From Callaeas wilsoni (lineage: Eukaryota > Chordata > Aves > Passeriformes > Callaeidae): a DNA stretch of 64,000 bases. The notes below the pieces were generated by a model, which was given only the letters and a program-made list of their open reading frames with translations, was not told the origin of the DNA and did not search any database. Positions 1 through 62,032 of this stretch are shown here, piece after piece; within the stretch, counting starts at the first letter, position 1; each line of letters begins with the position of its first letter. A program made the translations under genes and the position numbers. Where the stretch lies: NCBI GenBank assembly GCA_013398955.1, contig VWPU01006287.1:19009-83008 (forward strand). The letters are read 5' to 3'.

Positions 1-3000
1 CATCTTTCTCCTTGTTTCAGGGAAGCGCTTGCCAAGAGACACCCAGCTCCTATCAGTTACTGGCATCCCAAAAGGAAGTTGGCCTTCACCTGCCTGCATA
101 CCTGGAAGCTGGTGCCTATTCGTTCCAACAGCTACAGCCCAGCAGCCTGACCTCAGCTCTGCCACGAACTTGGGAGAGGGGAGAGCATGGCCAACCACTT
201 GTGTGCTCCAATGGCAGTCCTGCCAAGGTCCCTCAGTGCAGGCTCACACTCCTCTCTGCCTGTGCATCTCCAGATTGTGAATCCAGCAGACATTTGTGAA
301 CACTGCAGAGCCTTGGGTGCAGGGCACGATGTTTTTCCATAGCAGGAACCATGTGGTGTGCCTAAAACTCTTTCCACACTATGAAACTGGGCAACATCTT
401 TGCCATCCAGAGGGAAGGCAAGCCCTCAACAAGCAAAGGCTTTGGAGAACCTCAGGGAGGAGCTGGCAGGGACAAGTTCCAGTTGTGGCACTTCACCCAC
501 ACTGCCTGCTCTTCACTGTGCTGTGAGCTTCAGGGATCCCACAAGCCCTGAGATCCCATGGCCTCTCTTTCAAGGGTTCCCCATTCCTGTCAAGTGCCCC
601 CTTCCCTGCACAGTTGATGCAGGACGGAAGGGAGGCTTGGCTTCTGCTTCCCAATTGTCCCATCCTCTTCCCATCTGTGTTCTTTCATACTCCTCATTCT
701 CAGTGGATAAGTCTGTCAGATGGAAAGCTTTTCCCAGGATTAACTAAGGATAAATTCTTTTCTCCCCCTTGCTATGACAGTGGCTGGATTAAGACCTTAG
801 CTACATGTAAGCAGTGGAGGGAAGCCCTCATCATGGCCAGAATCTGAGCCAAATATTCAGCAAAGAATTAAATCTCTATGAGGCGGAGGAAGGAAGTACT
901 GTCTTAGAGCAAAATATTTAGATTCTGTGGAATATTGGCCAATTACAATATTCTTCTTCAAACAGAACATTTATAAGAACACTGAAATAAATATTTGAGA
1001 ACACTATATACCAAAGCTTTAAGTAATTCCTGATGCAAAAGTGTTCTCTCATTTTTCAGGCAGCTTCCCCATTTAGTGTTTGGAGTTGGGATGAATTTTG
1101 GTGGGACTGGGTTGCACTGACAGGTCTGGTGGCGCATGTCCCTGCTGGAAATGGTGAAACCCCCCTGGCAAGGGTCACCTCTCAGTTTAAACCAAATGGC
1201 TGGGTGTGCTGGGGTATGAGATGTGCTGTCGACTTCAAAGACCCTGCCAGATGCAGCTTGGAAAAGGGCCTGAAGGCAGCTCTTCCTAGGAGGTGGGAGG
1301 GCATTTTGTGACCTTCCTGTGCCTTTCAGTCCTGTGTGGAGAACTGCGGAGGGATGTGGACACAAATGAGATTCCTTAAATGGCCTTTTCTGAGATTCTG
1401 ATGAACTGACCTGCTAATTTAAGTCACACTCACTGCTGCCATGTCAGGGGACTTGATCAGTGATGCCGGGGGTCACATCCCACTGCCGTGGCTGCAGAAG
1501 CAAGGCAAACCCACCCACAGAGCCCTAGCAGATTTGGTGTCATGCTCCTGAGCTGATGCCCACCCTGGCCCTGCACAGCCCCAACCACATGCATTGCCTT
1601 CTATTTTGCCCCCATTTCCCCCGCCATATGAACAACCTAGCCCAATTCTTTCTCTCTCAGGCTCAGTTTTTGCTGATTTCGCATCCTTGTCCAGTGATTG
1701 TAGCCTTGGTGCATGATCCCAGTCAGGCAGCACTGCTGATACTCTCTCACATCCCTTTGTCTGGCTGTTTCTTGCTTTTTGCTCAGCCCCTGGGAAGGGC
1801 TGGCCCCTCTTTGGCCTGGCAGTCATCCCGCCATTTAACCTCAACCCAGAGCCAGACATCTCCTTGCAATTTCGCACTACTGTCATTAATGCTGGTATTT
1901 TCCTACATTTCAGCCACTGCCACCTGATGCAACACCAAAACTGACTTTCAACATAGGCTGGAGTCTCTCTTCATTGGCTTTCACATACTCATTATCCCCT
2001 ATGCCAGTAGGAAACAAGTTACCACCACACTCCTTGGGAGCCTATGGATACTCTGCTCTTCCTTATGTTAGGTGGGGCAGGGTTAGGGAAAGAGTTTGGG
2101 AGAGGCCCACAGGCAAAACCACTTTTACAAAACAAAATCCTTTGTCTTTTTAAAATATTATGCAGATTATGTCTTATGCAGATCACCGATGCAAGACAAA
2201 GAAGCGGGGCTTAGGATGTATTGAACAAGCACGATGACATCTCCATGCATCCTCCAAATGGACAGGATTATAGGATTGATGAGGACTGGTCAAACTATCA
2301 TGAGATGATCCAACTGTGCTGATAAAACATTTCCTGAGTTTGTTTCTCTTAAAGAAAACAACTAGGTTTGGATGGAAGATCTGAGTGACAAGAAATAACT
2401 TCAGGGTGAACTTGCTGAAAAAATGACACTGCTTCACAGATTCTTCTTTTTTGGCCTCCCAAGAACTTCCCAGCTTTCTAATAGTTCCAGCTGAGGCTAG
2501 GGACAGTCTCTGGAGTTGTGTACTGACAGAGTGGTGACAGCTTTTTGCTACAGTACTTTTGCTCCTCACACCATCTCTTGACTGCCAGACTGACCAGCTT
2601 CCTGCAAACCACGACGTTCCAGGGAATATATTACACATCTGTGAAGTTCCCCTCATTCTCTCCCACCAAGGCAGTCAGGCCCTCACGTTGATGTCAGAAT
2701 CCTGCAAGGCAGAAGGGCAGCCCAGGGTTCTGGTGCACCTTGCACTTGTCTAGAGCTAAATCTAGGGGAGACAAATGCCTTCAGAGATGACAAAAGACAT
2801 TTGATCCATGGTGGTATTCCCAGCACATGCTAGAGGAGCAGTTATCTAGTCACCACTGAGAGATGCTTTGGTGGGAACGACTGGCAAAGCCCTGCTCTCT
2901 CTGTAGCACTCCCCAAGCGTGTTCTGCACCAGATGTGGTGATACATCTGTTCATCTCTTCATTGGTATCACAGCTCAATCTACTTGGATGCTGCTTCCAT

Positions 3001-3180
3001 GAGGCACCCAAGAGATTTCCATAAGCTTTTCACTACAAGAGTATGTTTTCAGTTGCTTTCAAGTTGCCAGATTGAAATGACCTGAACTGCCCATGTCAGG
3101 CACACATCCATCAGCCTGGGTTAAACAGATGCTCTGATATTGGACCAAACCCACAAGAAACACAGTTCACATATTTCAAA
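1..3180. other. No recognisable gene
   Basis: Unique-looking sequence of mixed composition. Open frames on both strands are short, overlap one another and show no family resemblance that I recognise. No CR1 tail, LTR or tRNA was recognised. By mammalian synteny it would lie beyond the 3' end of TUG1, towards SMTN, but I see no SMTN exon. Confidence 0.5.
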
Positions 3181-6100
3181 TAATGAGACAGGGAAAACTA
3201 TTTATTCATGAAAAGAATTGTACTAGTTAGTCACCTTGTTAAGAAGCCTGCATACCTTCTTACATTGGTCAAAGCCACTAAAAACATCGAAGAGTTACAG
3301 TTCAGAGCAGAAAGCCTCAGGGCTTGGGTCCTTTTCATCATCCCTCTGAAAAACCATCCAACCTAGACCAAACTATCAATTTCTGACAATGAGTTCATGC
3401 CATCCGTAACTCTTTCAAGTTTGTGAGGAAAATTCTTGTAGGACACCACCATCGCTCCTTTTCAACCTTCTTCTTGTAGGCTCTTCTGCCTGTCTTTCCT
3501 GCCAAGGCACAGAGTGTTTTCTGCAGTAGGCCTGAGGTGGTTATATAATGCTGTAACAGCTGTGACTTTTTTTCATGTTGTTAATTCAATAATCAAACCT
3601 GGGCTCAGGACAGCGGAAGCCTGACTGGCAGCGGAGGATCCTCCCTGTTCACCATTCTGCTGACAATTCACTCCAAGATGTCTCCCTGCTCTCACCTAAT
3701 CTTACCCTTTCCACTGTTCTGCAAACTCATTTACAAAGTAATTCCTGACAACCAGTCTCACTGAGAATGGTACCTAGACTGAAATAAGGAATTTAAATCC
3801 ACGATGTGACTTTCCCTGAAAACAAAGCATCAAGAGGCTGATACTTGGCACTACAGAAAAGGTCTCTGAACTGTTATGCAAGTACCTTCCACACATGTTT
3901 AGGCACTCATCTTTGAACATCTTGCTCTGCTTGTCTTGTTAGGACTGACACACAGACTGTTCATAAAACTACTGCTCCAGAGAAGAACCGCAGGATTTAG
4001 GCTTCCCAACATAAGAGAAAATGACACTTCCATGAAGAGAGGTCCAACTTCATGACATTTACATTTAGCCAGCAAATTGCTCTGCTACTTGATGCAAATG
4101 ATGTAGAGGCTGGGCAGACATGGCTATGAACACAAGAAACAGGGCTGCCCCAGGTCATACAGGGAATAACTCCTTACTAGGAGAAGCCAGGAGGAAAACA
4201 CTTCTTTCGAAATGCTTGACTTTAGGGTTGTGTTCTTGGATTGTGTTGAATCGACATGGAGATGCAACTCATGCCCAAGAAAAGGCAGAATGCTTTGATG
4301 CTTTTTGATGCAGCTCTTCTCTGTGAGACTGGCATGCTCTGTCTAAAGGAGAATATCCCACACTGGAGGCATCAGTGTATTTCACGGCAGAAGTTCCCAT
4401 TCTGTACAGGGAGACAATGAGAAATCACACAGCAGACGCAGCATACAGCATGACACGAAAGAATGAACCAAAAAGCTGTGAGGCAGCATGATTTCGAGCC
4501 CAATAAAGGAAGCTGCTTTGAAATTCTTTCCACAAACTCAGGGCAATGGAAAAGAGATCCATGCCAATTTGGTTACTGGGGCTTGCAACTGCACCCAACC
4601 TTCTTAGGAGAAGTACCAAGGTGAACACTCAGTAGAACAGCACTGACTAGGAACTTCAGCAGCTTCTGTCATGACGTAGACAGAGGACCTTGCATCCAAA
4701 GGCAATGCCATTTTTTCCTTCCAGAAAAATGAAGGATAAAGGAAGGACCAGTAAACCCCTGAGGATTACTGGTGATGTCTCAGATTTATTTTTCATTGCC
4801 TGCTTATTTCACTCTGACACTGAAAACCTCATTTCTACAATGCAAAGGTTTACATTTCTTCATGTACATAAATACAGAACAAAGCTACAAACAGTTAACT
4901 TGGGAGACCTCACAGGCATGTGGAAAAGACACTTTGCTGCACTCAGGGCACCTGTCTGGTGCAGAATCTAGTACTTACCACTATGACAATTCATGCATTA
5001 AGTACTGGCTTGGAAGTCTAGCTTCTTAAAAAACAGGGGAGAAAAAGAACAATTGTTGACTTAAGGCCCACACAGGTGTAGAAGCGGCTACCTTCAACTT
5101 GCAGAACAACAGCCACATAAACAAACTCTTCAATGACCTCAGGCTATGGCCTGGACTCCAGTGTAAAGAGGCCTAACAAAATACTATGCCAGAGTAAGGA
5201 CCCAGCAAACACCACACAGGACTGCATTGGAACTCACACTACAGCCTAGAAACATAGATTTTGAACAGTGTGGAATCAAAACACTAGTTTTACAAGGGGA
5301 CTTGGGGAATGTTTCAGTATAATAAGTAAGAAACTCAGCCTTAGGGTTAAAGAAGAGCAGTACAGTTTGCCCCAAGCTCTACTCATACAGGCCGGACAAA
5401 CCACCAACCCACAGGTCATTCATGACGAAAGTTATGTGCACCAGAGCAAACTGCTGCCTTTTACTGCACTGGAGACTTCGAAAATGAGGGGGTACTGCCT
5501 GTGACACCTGAGCAGCCAGACTTGTTTTGCCCATTACTGTAAGATGCAGAGTTCCTAAGACTGAACAGAAACTCAGGTGCTGATAGCAGAAGGAAAAAAA
5601 AAAGGGAGGTTGCCTGTCATAACCAGTATAATGGAAAGATCTAGAACAATTTAAACAAAGCTTAGGGAGAGAGTTTCCAAGAAAAAATGGCTGCCCCAAA
5701 AGAGGATAAATGTAAATTTCCAGTGGGAAGACCTTCATCTCTAATGTACTGAGAAATTCAGCAGTTTGGAGCAGTGGTACACAGACCAAACAAGCCTATT
5801 GTATCTCCATCCACGGACAGAGAGGTTCCCATCAAAGCATAGCTCCGCCGTGGCCAAGGCAGAGCTGTGATGTAATCCAAATGCTGCTTTGCAAAAGGTA
5901 AATTCATTTCATTATACCTTGGGCCAATGTCTGGCAGCTCAGAGAGCCAGCAAACAAAGGTATAAATCTTTCAAGACTTGGGCAAGAGCGACCAAAGAGC
6001 ACAAGTCAGGAATATGTCTGAAACTCAATGCAGAACAGCTAGGAAAAGTGTAAGAATTAAATTCTCACTTCACTTTTGTCACAGAAAATGAAAAAGATGT

Positions 6101-8450
6101 GGAATTCATCACCACCAAATGGTGAGATGGTAATGAGCAATTTCCTGCCTGGGCTGGCCAAGTGAAATGGAATGGCAATGTACTGGTCTTCTACCAAGGG
6201 CCAGATGGAAAGGACGGGCATCCAGCCAGCCCATCCTCAGAACAGGTCGGATCCCATAGGAGCAGCAGAAAGGTGTTCAACTGCTCTGTCCACAGCACTG
6301 CAGTACTCAGATGATGTTGTCAACCTCTCCAGCATCAGGAAAGAAACACTGGCTCCTCCCTGAATGTAAGATGACGAGACAAAGTTCCGGGTAGGCACAG
6401 AGACACTCTGATTACCTAAGAGGACAAGGTTGATATGACACATAAGTTCAGGTTCATGTTCCTCATGAACACATATCTGGGTAATTACCTTGCCCTTACA
6501 CTGATAGGATTTATATTGCTTTTGAACATCTGCTGCTGATACTGACTACAATACGACAAAATAAAAGCTGAGCACAACAGATGATGCTACGATCTTTAAT
6601 AGACTCATTGCTTGTCCTAAACCTAATACACCTAAACAAAGCTCTCGACAGTAATCTTCCTAATGCTTTCATGCAGTTTCATGTTCTGCTGTGCACAGCT
6701 TTTCAGAGATAAGGCCTAAAAGAGCCACTGCACACACATGCATAGCGATTTTTTGATGCCTTCATGAGAACGCACAAAGAAATCCCTGCCAGGAGGAATG
6801 ATAACTTGCTGGCTTGAACAGGCCAAACTGAGGATACACACAGCTAAATGCTGTTCTGGGAAGTGAAGTTCTCAGGCCAAAGCTGCAGACTTGTTAGCTC
6901 AGGCTAACACACCACTGGGGATGGGAGTCAAATAACTCAAATATGAAACTCAGGTTTTAGCCATTTACCAATCACGAGTAACAGATTTACATTTAACTTT
7001 TCACCACATAGCTTGGATACCATAGAATCATGGAATGGTTTGGATTGGAAAGGATCTTAAAACTCATCTTGTCATACCCCCTGCCATGGGCAGGGACACC
7101 TTCCACTAGGCCATGTTGCTTCAAAAGCCCCGTCCAACCTGGCCTTGGACATTTCGAGGGATGGAATAGCCACAGCTTCTCTGGGCACCCTGTGCCAGGG
7201 CCTCCCCATCCTCATAGGGAAGTTCTTCTCAGTATCCCATTAACCCTGTCCTCTGGCAGTGGGAAGCCATTTCCCCTTGTCCAAAGTCCCTCTCCAGCTC
7301 CCTTGGAGCCCCTTCAGGTACTGAAAGGCTGCAGTAAGGTCACCCTGGATGCTTCTCTTCCCCAGGCTGAATAATCCCAACTCTCAGAGCCATTTTTTTT
7401 TCTCTGATGAATTAGATTTTATTGTTGGAAAATTATCAGACAAAATTAAAGTGCTTCTTTTTTTTTAAACAAAGCCTTTACCTTTTCCCTGTGGTGTCCT
7501 ATAAATAAAGTATCAAATAATGTTTATCCTTTTAAAATCTCCAATCTTACATGTTTCATTCTTGCTGGACATTCTTCAAGAAGAAATATGCCACATTAAT
7601 TTCTGCACAGACTGAATTCCTTCAGATTTTGCATATTTAGTTCCGATTCGTATTATCTGAGACACAGCAGACACAGCCATGCTGTTTCAGAGTCCATTTG
7701 GTAGGACAGTTGGGGCTGTTTTTCCACCGGACAACTCAGGTGCACAAACTCAGGGTTCTCACGTTCAGGCTGCATTTTGAGGGGGCATGGCGTGTGCAAG
7801 TCAGAGGTAGGACAGCCCCTGAGCTCAATCCCTTCACACTTCAAGATGAACCAAAGGCACAGAATTGAAGCAAGAATATTAATGACTTTATATACTCTTT
7901 ACATTAATGTTTTTTGGTAAGTACGGGCACGTTCAGGAGCTTCTCCTCGGTGACTTCCCAGAGCCTTCACCAGCGCAGCAGGACCGGCACCCGCCGAAAT
8001 CCGCGCGGAGCTTCTGTAAGAGTTCAGCGGCAGGATCCTTCCATTCAGCTGCGTCCCGGAGCCGCTCCCGACGTTCGGGACCGGCGGGCCTCACCCGCTC
8101 CAATCTAGCACGCAGCAATCACAGCCAGCTGGTGCCCCCCGCGCGAGCCGCCGGCACTGCGGTGATCGGGCCCCCGGCTCCGGCGGGCTCGCTCAGGGCC
8201 GGACGGGGCTCCCGCTGCCGGGTGGCCTCACCGCGCAGGCCGGCCCCGCCACAACCCGCCCACCCGCCCTAGGAGGCCGCGGCGGCCACTCCCGCGGCGC
8301 TGAGGCGCTCGGCTACCGCCGGGGTGGAGCCTGGGGGAAAAACGGAGTTACGCGAACGATCCCGGAGGGTCCCGGAACGGCCACGCGCGCCGCTCTCACC
8401 CACCTCAGCCGCTCCCTCCCGGCCGCGCGCGCCCGTCACGCGGCGGCGCA
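3180..8450 (-). ncRNA. TUG1: Probable TUG1 long non-coding RNA locus (inferred from position)
   Basis: In mammals the nuclear and cytoplasmic lncRNA TUG1 is transcribed head-to-head with MORC2 from a shared CpG-island promoter. Here the region upstream of MORC2 has that layout: a CpG-rich, CCAAT-bearing divergent promoter near 8450-8530, then about 5 kb with no conserved-looking protein frame. A minus-strand AATAAA (plus-strand TTTATT at 3201-3206) offers a plausible 3' end near 3180. An antisense CR1 at 7021-7391 interrupts the region. I could not align it to TUG1 from memory, and exon borders are unresolved; several minus-strand GTGAG donors lie between 8080 and 8400. The call rests on synteny, so both ends are approximate. 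It could instead be a bird-specific divergent transcript. Confidence 0.4.
7021..7391 (-). repeat. CR1 LINE 3' fragment, antisense
   Basis: Reads as the reverse complement of the CR1 3' end. It starts with the terminal ATAGAATCATGGAATGG, followed by the 'ccctgccatgggcagggacacc' type segment and the 'ggccttggacatttc' block. It is 5'-truncated as usual for CR1. It lies inside the inferred TUG1 locus. Confidence 0.9.
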
Positions 8451-8585
8451 GAGGCCACATTGGCCGCGCCGGTCACTTGCATCACGTGCCTCTTCTTGAC
8501 CAATGGGTGGCAGCCGCGTGGCTCCGCCCCGCGGGGGACGTTGCGCCGCCGGGTGCGATCCTAGCGCGGCGGAGACAAAGCGGGT

Positions 8586-8670
8586 CCGCACCGCACCGCA
8601 CCGCACCGCACCGCACCGCACCGCACCGCACCGCACCGCACCGCACCGCACCGCACCGCACCGCACCGCA
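8586..8670 (+). repeat. CCGCA pentanucleotide microsatellite, 17 perfect copies
   Basis: Seventeen uninterrupted CCGCA units (85 bp), followed by a degenerate CCGCG. The tract lies between the core promoter and the MORC2 start codon, so it is in the promoter or 5' UTR. It keeps frames open on both strands (His-Arg-Thr-Ala-Pro type on plus, Ala-Val-Arg-Cys-Gly type on minus), which explains the spurious long ORFs here. Confidence 0.97.
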
Positions 8671-8812
8671 CCGCGGCAGCGGGGCGCGGCATAACGAAAT
8701 GCAGCGCAGCGCAGCGCCAGCTGCTCACCCGGCGGGGGCCGTGACCGGCAGGGGGCGGGGAGGGCTCGAGGCGCGCTCGGCCGCCGGTGCATGCGGCGCG
8801 AGCCCAGGCCCG

Positions 8813-57904
<49,092 letters not shown>

Positions 57905-58730
57905 GCAGCTCCAGTACAAGTCATGGAGAAGTGCAGAGGAGCTGGCTGCTGCAGTGGGAGATGTGCAGGGGACTGGGGCAGCTGATGAGGACAGTTTCTT
58001 AGTGCTCACATGGGTGTACAACTTGTTCCTGTGACTGTACATGAGAAACATTCATGCTGTTGGCAGGAAAATTTTTAACTTTGTAGTTCTCTGAATCTCT
58101 TCCTTTCGTTTATAAATATTTATTTTTAAAAGAAATGGGAACTGTGCCTGATATGATGAGTGTTTTTAGTGATGTAGAAGTGTGAGTACCCCTTTTGCAA
58201 CTCTGGTATATTCATATGCTAAACCTGGGAGCCCGGAGCACCCTGCTTAGCAGGTTGTCTCTAGTAAGAACCTGGCAGCAACTAAAAAATAAGCCTTGAG
58301 TTGTGGCAGAGGAGGTCAGGACTTTGTTATGGAAGATACTGAACTTGGGCTAGAGAAAGCCAAGCCATGGATTAGAGCTATAGAAATGAGATGTCCCTGT
58401 ATGAGTGTGAGCAGAGGGGATGAAACCTCGGTGGATCTCGGAAATTTGGCACTGGCATCTGCAGTGAGCTTCCTGAACAGGAGGTCACTGCAAGTAGGTG
58501 AAACTGCCACCATGGTAACAACCAAGAGGCGGAGAGTCCTTCTAGAAGAGGATCACCTCCTGGACTGCTCACAGTGGGCTGTGAGCATCAGAGGGAGAAT
58601 GCTGGAGTTGGGGTTCTCTGCTTGCAGTCACTTTATCACTCACTTCTGCTGCTGTTTCTTTGAGACGTAATTACAGCATCAGAAGAACTCCTCGACCACA
58701 TGACAATAAAGTGACCCCTGTTCTATTGTC
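57905..58730 (+). other. MORC2: MORC2 3' UTR
   Basis: From the TGA to the first convincing polyadenylation signal, AATAAA at 58705-58710, followed within about 20 nt by a GT-rich stretch near 58740. This gives a UTR of about 0.8 kb. An earlier use is possible, since AT-rich sequence occurs near 58110. Confidence 0.6.
58705..58710 (+). terminator. Putative polyadenylation signal of MORC2
   Basis: Canonical AATAAA about 800 nt after the stop codon, with a downstream GTTTGTGTTG-like GT-rich element. Confidence 0.55.
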
Positions 58731-58739
58731 ACCCTCTCA

Positions 58740-60964
58740 GGTTTGTGTTGCTTTGATCAATTTGCTCTACCAGGTAACTTTATTATTAAAGAGTGCTAAT
58801 TATTAGAGAGAGGCCATTTGGAGCCTTCGGAGCCCTACACTGCTGATCGGCATCTGGCCCTGTGCCTGCAGCAAGGAAAACACCTGTCTCTTATCCTTCA
58901 GCTGCAGCCAGCTCCTGGTAGGCCACTTGTGGCCAAGGGGACTCCGTCTGAGTTTGTCAGCTGGCCAGCAGCTTCTCAGGCCTGCTAGGACAAAGTGCCT
59001 GTGGATTCATGCTCGAAAACTGGAGTCCCCTGCAAGCCAGATGGTTGGAGAAACATGGTATGAGCAAGAGGTACCCAGCATCAGGGAGGTCAGGTGGAAT
59101 GGAACCTTGGGGTTCACTTGACACCTGGATGTGTAATAGATGTTTTGCAGAAAATCCTTCCAAATGAAATATCTGTTGCACAGAAAATCTTTGGCACTAA
59201 TTGTTTATAGTCCTGAAGACCTCCCGAGTTTCTACACACCGCAGGAAAGGGGGAAGGCTTTTGCTCATTACCTGAATTCCAGGTGCTTGTCACAGCACAT
59301 GGTGAGACTGACTGCTTCCATCCAGAATCTGGGCCTGACATCCCACAATAAATGAAGGTAAGGAGTATTCCCCCATCCTCATACACCTTCCTGCACAGAG
59401 GGGCAGTGTTCCTTAAACAAAGGAGCAGCCTTCACCAGTCTCCATTTCCTCAAACATACTGGAGGTTTGTTAGTTGTGATGATACACTGCAGTTTCTGAT
59501 GAAAATAATCTGGAGAAGATGCATTTTTTATTAAGGTGAAAGAAGAAGTCTTTGTCCTTCCCAGGAGCCAGCAGACATTCTAGAGAAGCAGATTTTGTTA
59601 TACTGCAGTTCAGAGCTGCTGCTGCACACAGGCTTAATCCCTGACACCCAGAGGGTACCAGTATTGGGCTAACAGCTCTTACACAGCTCTTGAGCTTCCT
59701 GGCACAGTTTGATTCCCTACTTCTCTCATGTTAGGAAAGTGCTACTGTTTGGGTTCTTTTTTTTTTCCCCTCTCTTCTGTGGAACTTCTCATTTCCAGTT
59801 TTAACTCTTGTTTTTTAATGCATTTCATTTTTTTGATCTGCCAAGGCTTTTTGCTAGGAAGAGCAAGCCAAGAACTTTCAAAGTGCCAATAAAACAAGTT
59901 TTTCATTCTCAAACCCTTTTGGGCAATCCTCTGCAGCTGCTTTTTTTTTTCCTTGATTTTGTTTTTGTAAATTTGTTAAGCATATCTGTGTGTAACATTA
60001 GGTTTTAGTAACACCTCTAAAACCCTTAGGGTCAGAATGCCTCCAGAGGGGATCCAAACTGCTGGCTCCAAGTGGGGTATACTCAAAAGATGTATCAGGT
60101 TGTTCAGGGCATTTTCCTGTTGCGCTTTTAAAATCAGGGGTGGAGGTTGCCCCACAGCTCTGTATGACACACCTCTCCCTGGGTGTTCTTCCCTGGTATC
60201 ACACAGGGATGTCCCTGTCACATCTTGAAGGTCGTTCCAGCTGCCATCAAGAACCTGTCCCCTGCCTGTAGCCCTGTCATGACACCTCCATCCTGCAGTT
60301 AAGCTTCTTGATGCCTCAGCTGTTCCCTTAAGTTTTCCTCTTGGCTTTCAGCTGTTTCTTACAGCAGAAATACTAAGAAGGACACGAGTTTCATTTTGCA
60401 CAACATTCCCTTCCCCCTCTCTATGGTCAGCTTAATCCGTTCTTTATGCATTCCATTTTGGAAATTCCTCCCACAGCTGTCAGCTGGGTGCTTCATGCCA
60501 GCTCACTTCTGCTGGGGAGGCTGCATTTTTCCTTCAAGCTCTCTGCCACATTCCCTTTGCATCTGCTTCTGAGAGCAGCAGGAACAGCAGATGACTGGCA
60601 TTCTTGCCTGTGGGAGAGTGAAGTATGTAAAGTAAAGACAGTATGGCAGCAAGGGTCACTCTGGGAGAAACCAAGCAGGTCTGGGAAATTTGCCAATTCT
60701 TGATAATTGCTGTGGACTAAAATGCTGTGGAAATGGAGGGGATGTCCTGAGTGCACAGCTCTGCAGAGGTGTAAAGTAACAGTGATCTGGTTTGGATGGA
60801 GAACACTGAGGAGTGTGTACATGCAGTTTTGGAGGTGTTCATTCTCCCTAAAAGATCCTCAGTGTTCAGAGCTGCTTCTTCTTGAGGAAATGATGAGGAC
60901 TGTGTGGTTCCTGTCCTTTTGGAGCACTACTTGACACACTTTTTGTCAACCAGAGCTTTCTCCT
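58740..60964. other. Intergenic, no recognised gene
   Basis: Beyond MORC2 the mammalian neighbour is OSBP2, but I recognise no OSBP2 exon here. Open frames are short and overlap on both strands. No CR1 or LTR could be named in this stretch. Confidence 0.6.
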
Positions 60965-62032
60965 TGTCTTGGTTTGAAAGACAGGAAGGTGGGAACCTCT
61001 CTTGGAATGGAGACTGTGAGCCCCTTCCCTCCAAATTATAACATTGAAAGTAAGGGGCTTTCAGGCAAAGATATGGGAAAAGGAATAGCAGTACTTCACT
61101 AGTATGTATAATAAGGCAGACAAACAACAGTGGCAGCAACAACAAACAGAAGCAGGAACCCAGTGACGCCTTCTCGGCCGCAGGCACTTTCCCCTTTGGC
61201 GCAGTTCCGGTCACGGCCGGCAGGGGCGCTGGTGGCTCCCGGGGGCAGGGCAGGCAGGATGGTTCCACCGCAGCTGCAGGGGGCGCTGTGGCGCGAGCTC
61301 GGTCGTTTCTCTCACGTGGTAATGGCGGACACGCTGGCGGAAGGGATAGAAAAGGGGCTTGCTCAACAAACCCCTAGGGACAGTAGATGTCGGTGCCCCA
61401 GCAGTAACCTCGGAAGCTGCAAGCTGGAACGGCAAGAACGAGCTCACCCGTGTTAGCAAGCAAGAGGTAGCAGAAACTCGACAGCTGTATCAGGAGCCAC
61501 GGGCTGTCCCGGCCAGCACAGGGTGTGGGGTTACAGTGTTGCAAAAAAACCCTGGAGCAGTAGTAGAGGCAAGGCAGGGGCAGGGCAGCAGCAGCCCGGC
61601 TTCCGAGGAGGGCCATGAGAGGCTCCCTCGGAGGCGGAAGGGGCTCAGGGTTTTCACCTGAAGGCATCTGAGCAGATGGTGAAGGGTCCTTTGTTTGGCG
61701 AGGTCGGGTGTTAATAAGGTCCCAGTGCAACGGCTGCTCTTAGGAGCAGAGCTCCACTCACGGTCGAAGGCAGCAGGAGACAGAACCCTGCAGTGGTGGT
61801 GAATTTTTCCCACAGCGACCACAGCCTCTTCCCCCTCCGAAAGCCGAGAAAGCAAGAGAGCTAGGAGCTGCACCCAGCCCCGTTTTCCCCAGCCCAGTTC
61901 TCTGGGTATCTCTGCCCCTCTAAGAGAAACCCTTAAACAAGAGAAGTACAGCCAGGTGCCCCCCTCCCCTGAGCTTGGACAGACTTCTTTTGTCTCTTTT
62001 AAGTACCGATCCTTATGGTTTCTTAGCAACAG
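60965..62032 (-). mobile_element. Older LTR interrupted by a younger ERV
   Basis: Starts TGTCTTGGTTTGAAAGACAG and runs through a GC-rich interior to AAGTACCGATCCTTATGG and TTAGCAACAG, at which point another LTR begins. The family matches the element at 20229. Orientation on minus is inferred. Its far end is missing where the ERV was inserted at 62033; its continuation must lie beyond the window if the ERV is one insertion. Confidence 0.7.

Noticed and set aside
1473..1927. Overlapping 137- and 123-codon frames on opposite strands
   Set aside because: Mutually overlapping, no similarity, no supporting signals.
7933..8118. Minus-strand frame that might be the TUG1-encoded small protein
   Set aside because: Mammalian TUG1 has a reported non-AUG ORF near its 5' end, but I cannot match this frame to it; it starts at TTG and has ordinary GC-rich composition.
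8436..8792. 118-codon minus-strand frame with Ala-Val-Arg-Cys-Gly repeats
   Set aside because: A translation of the microsatellite's complementary strand, with no start context or similarity.
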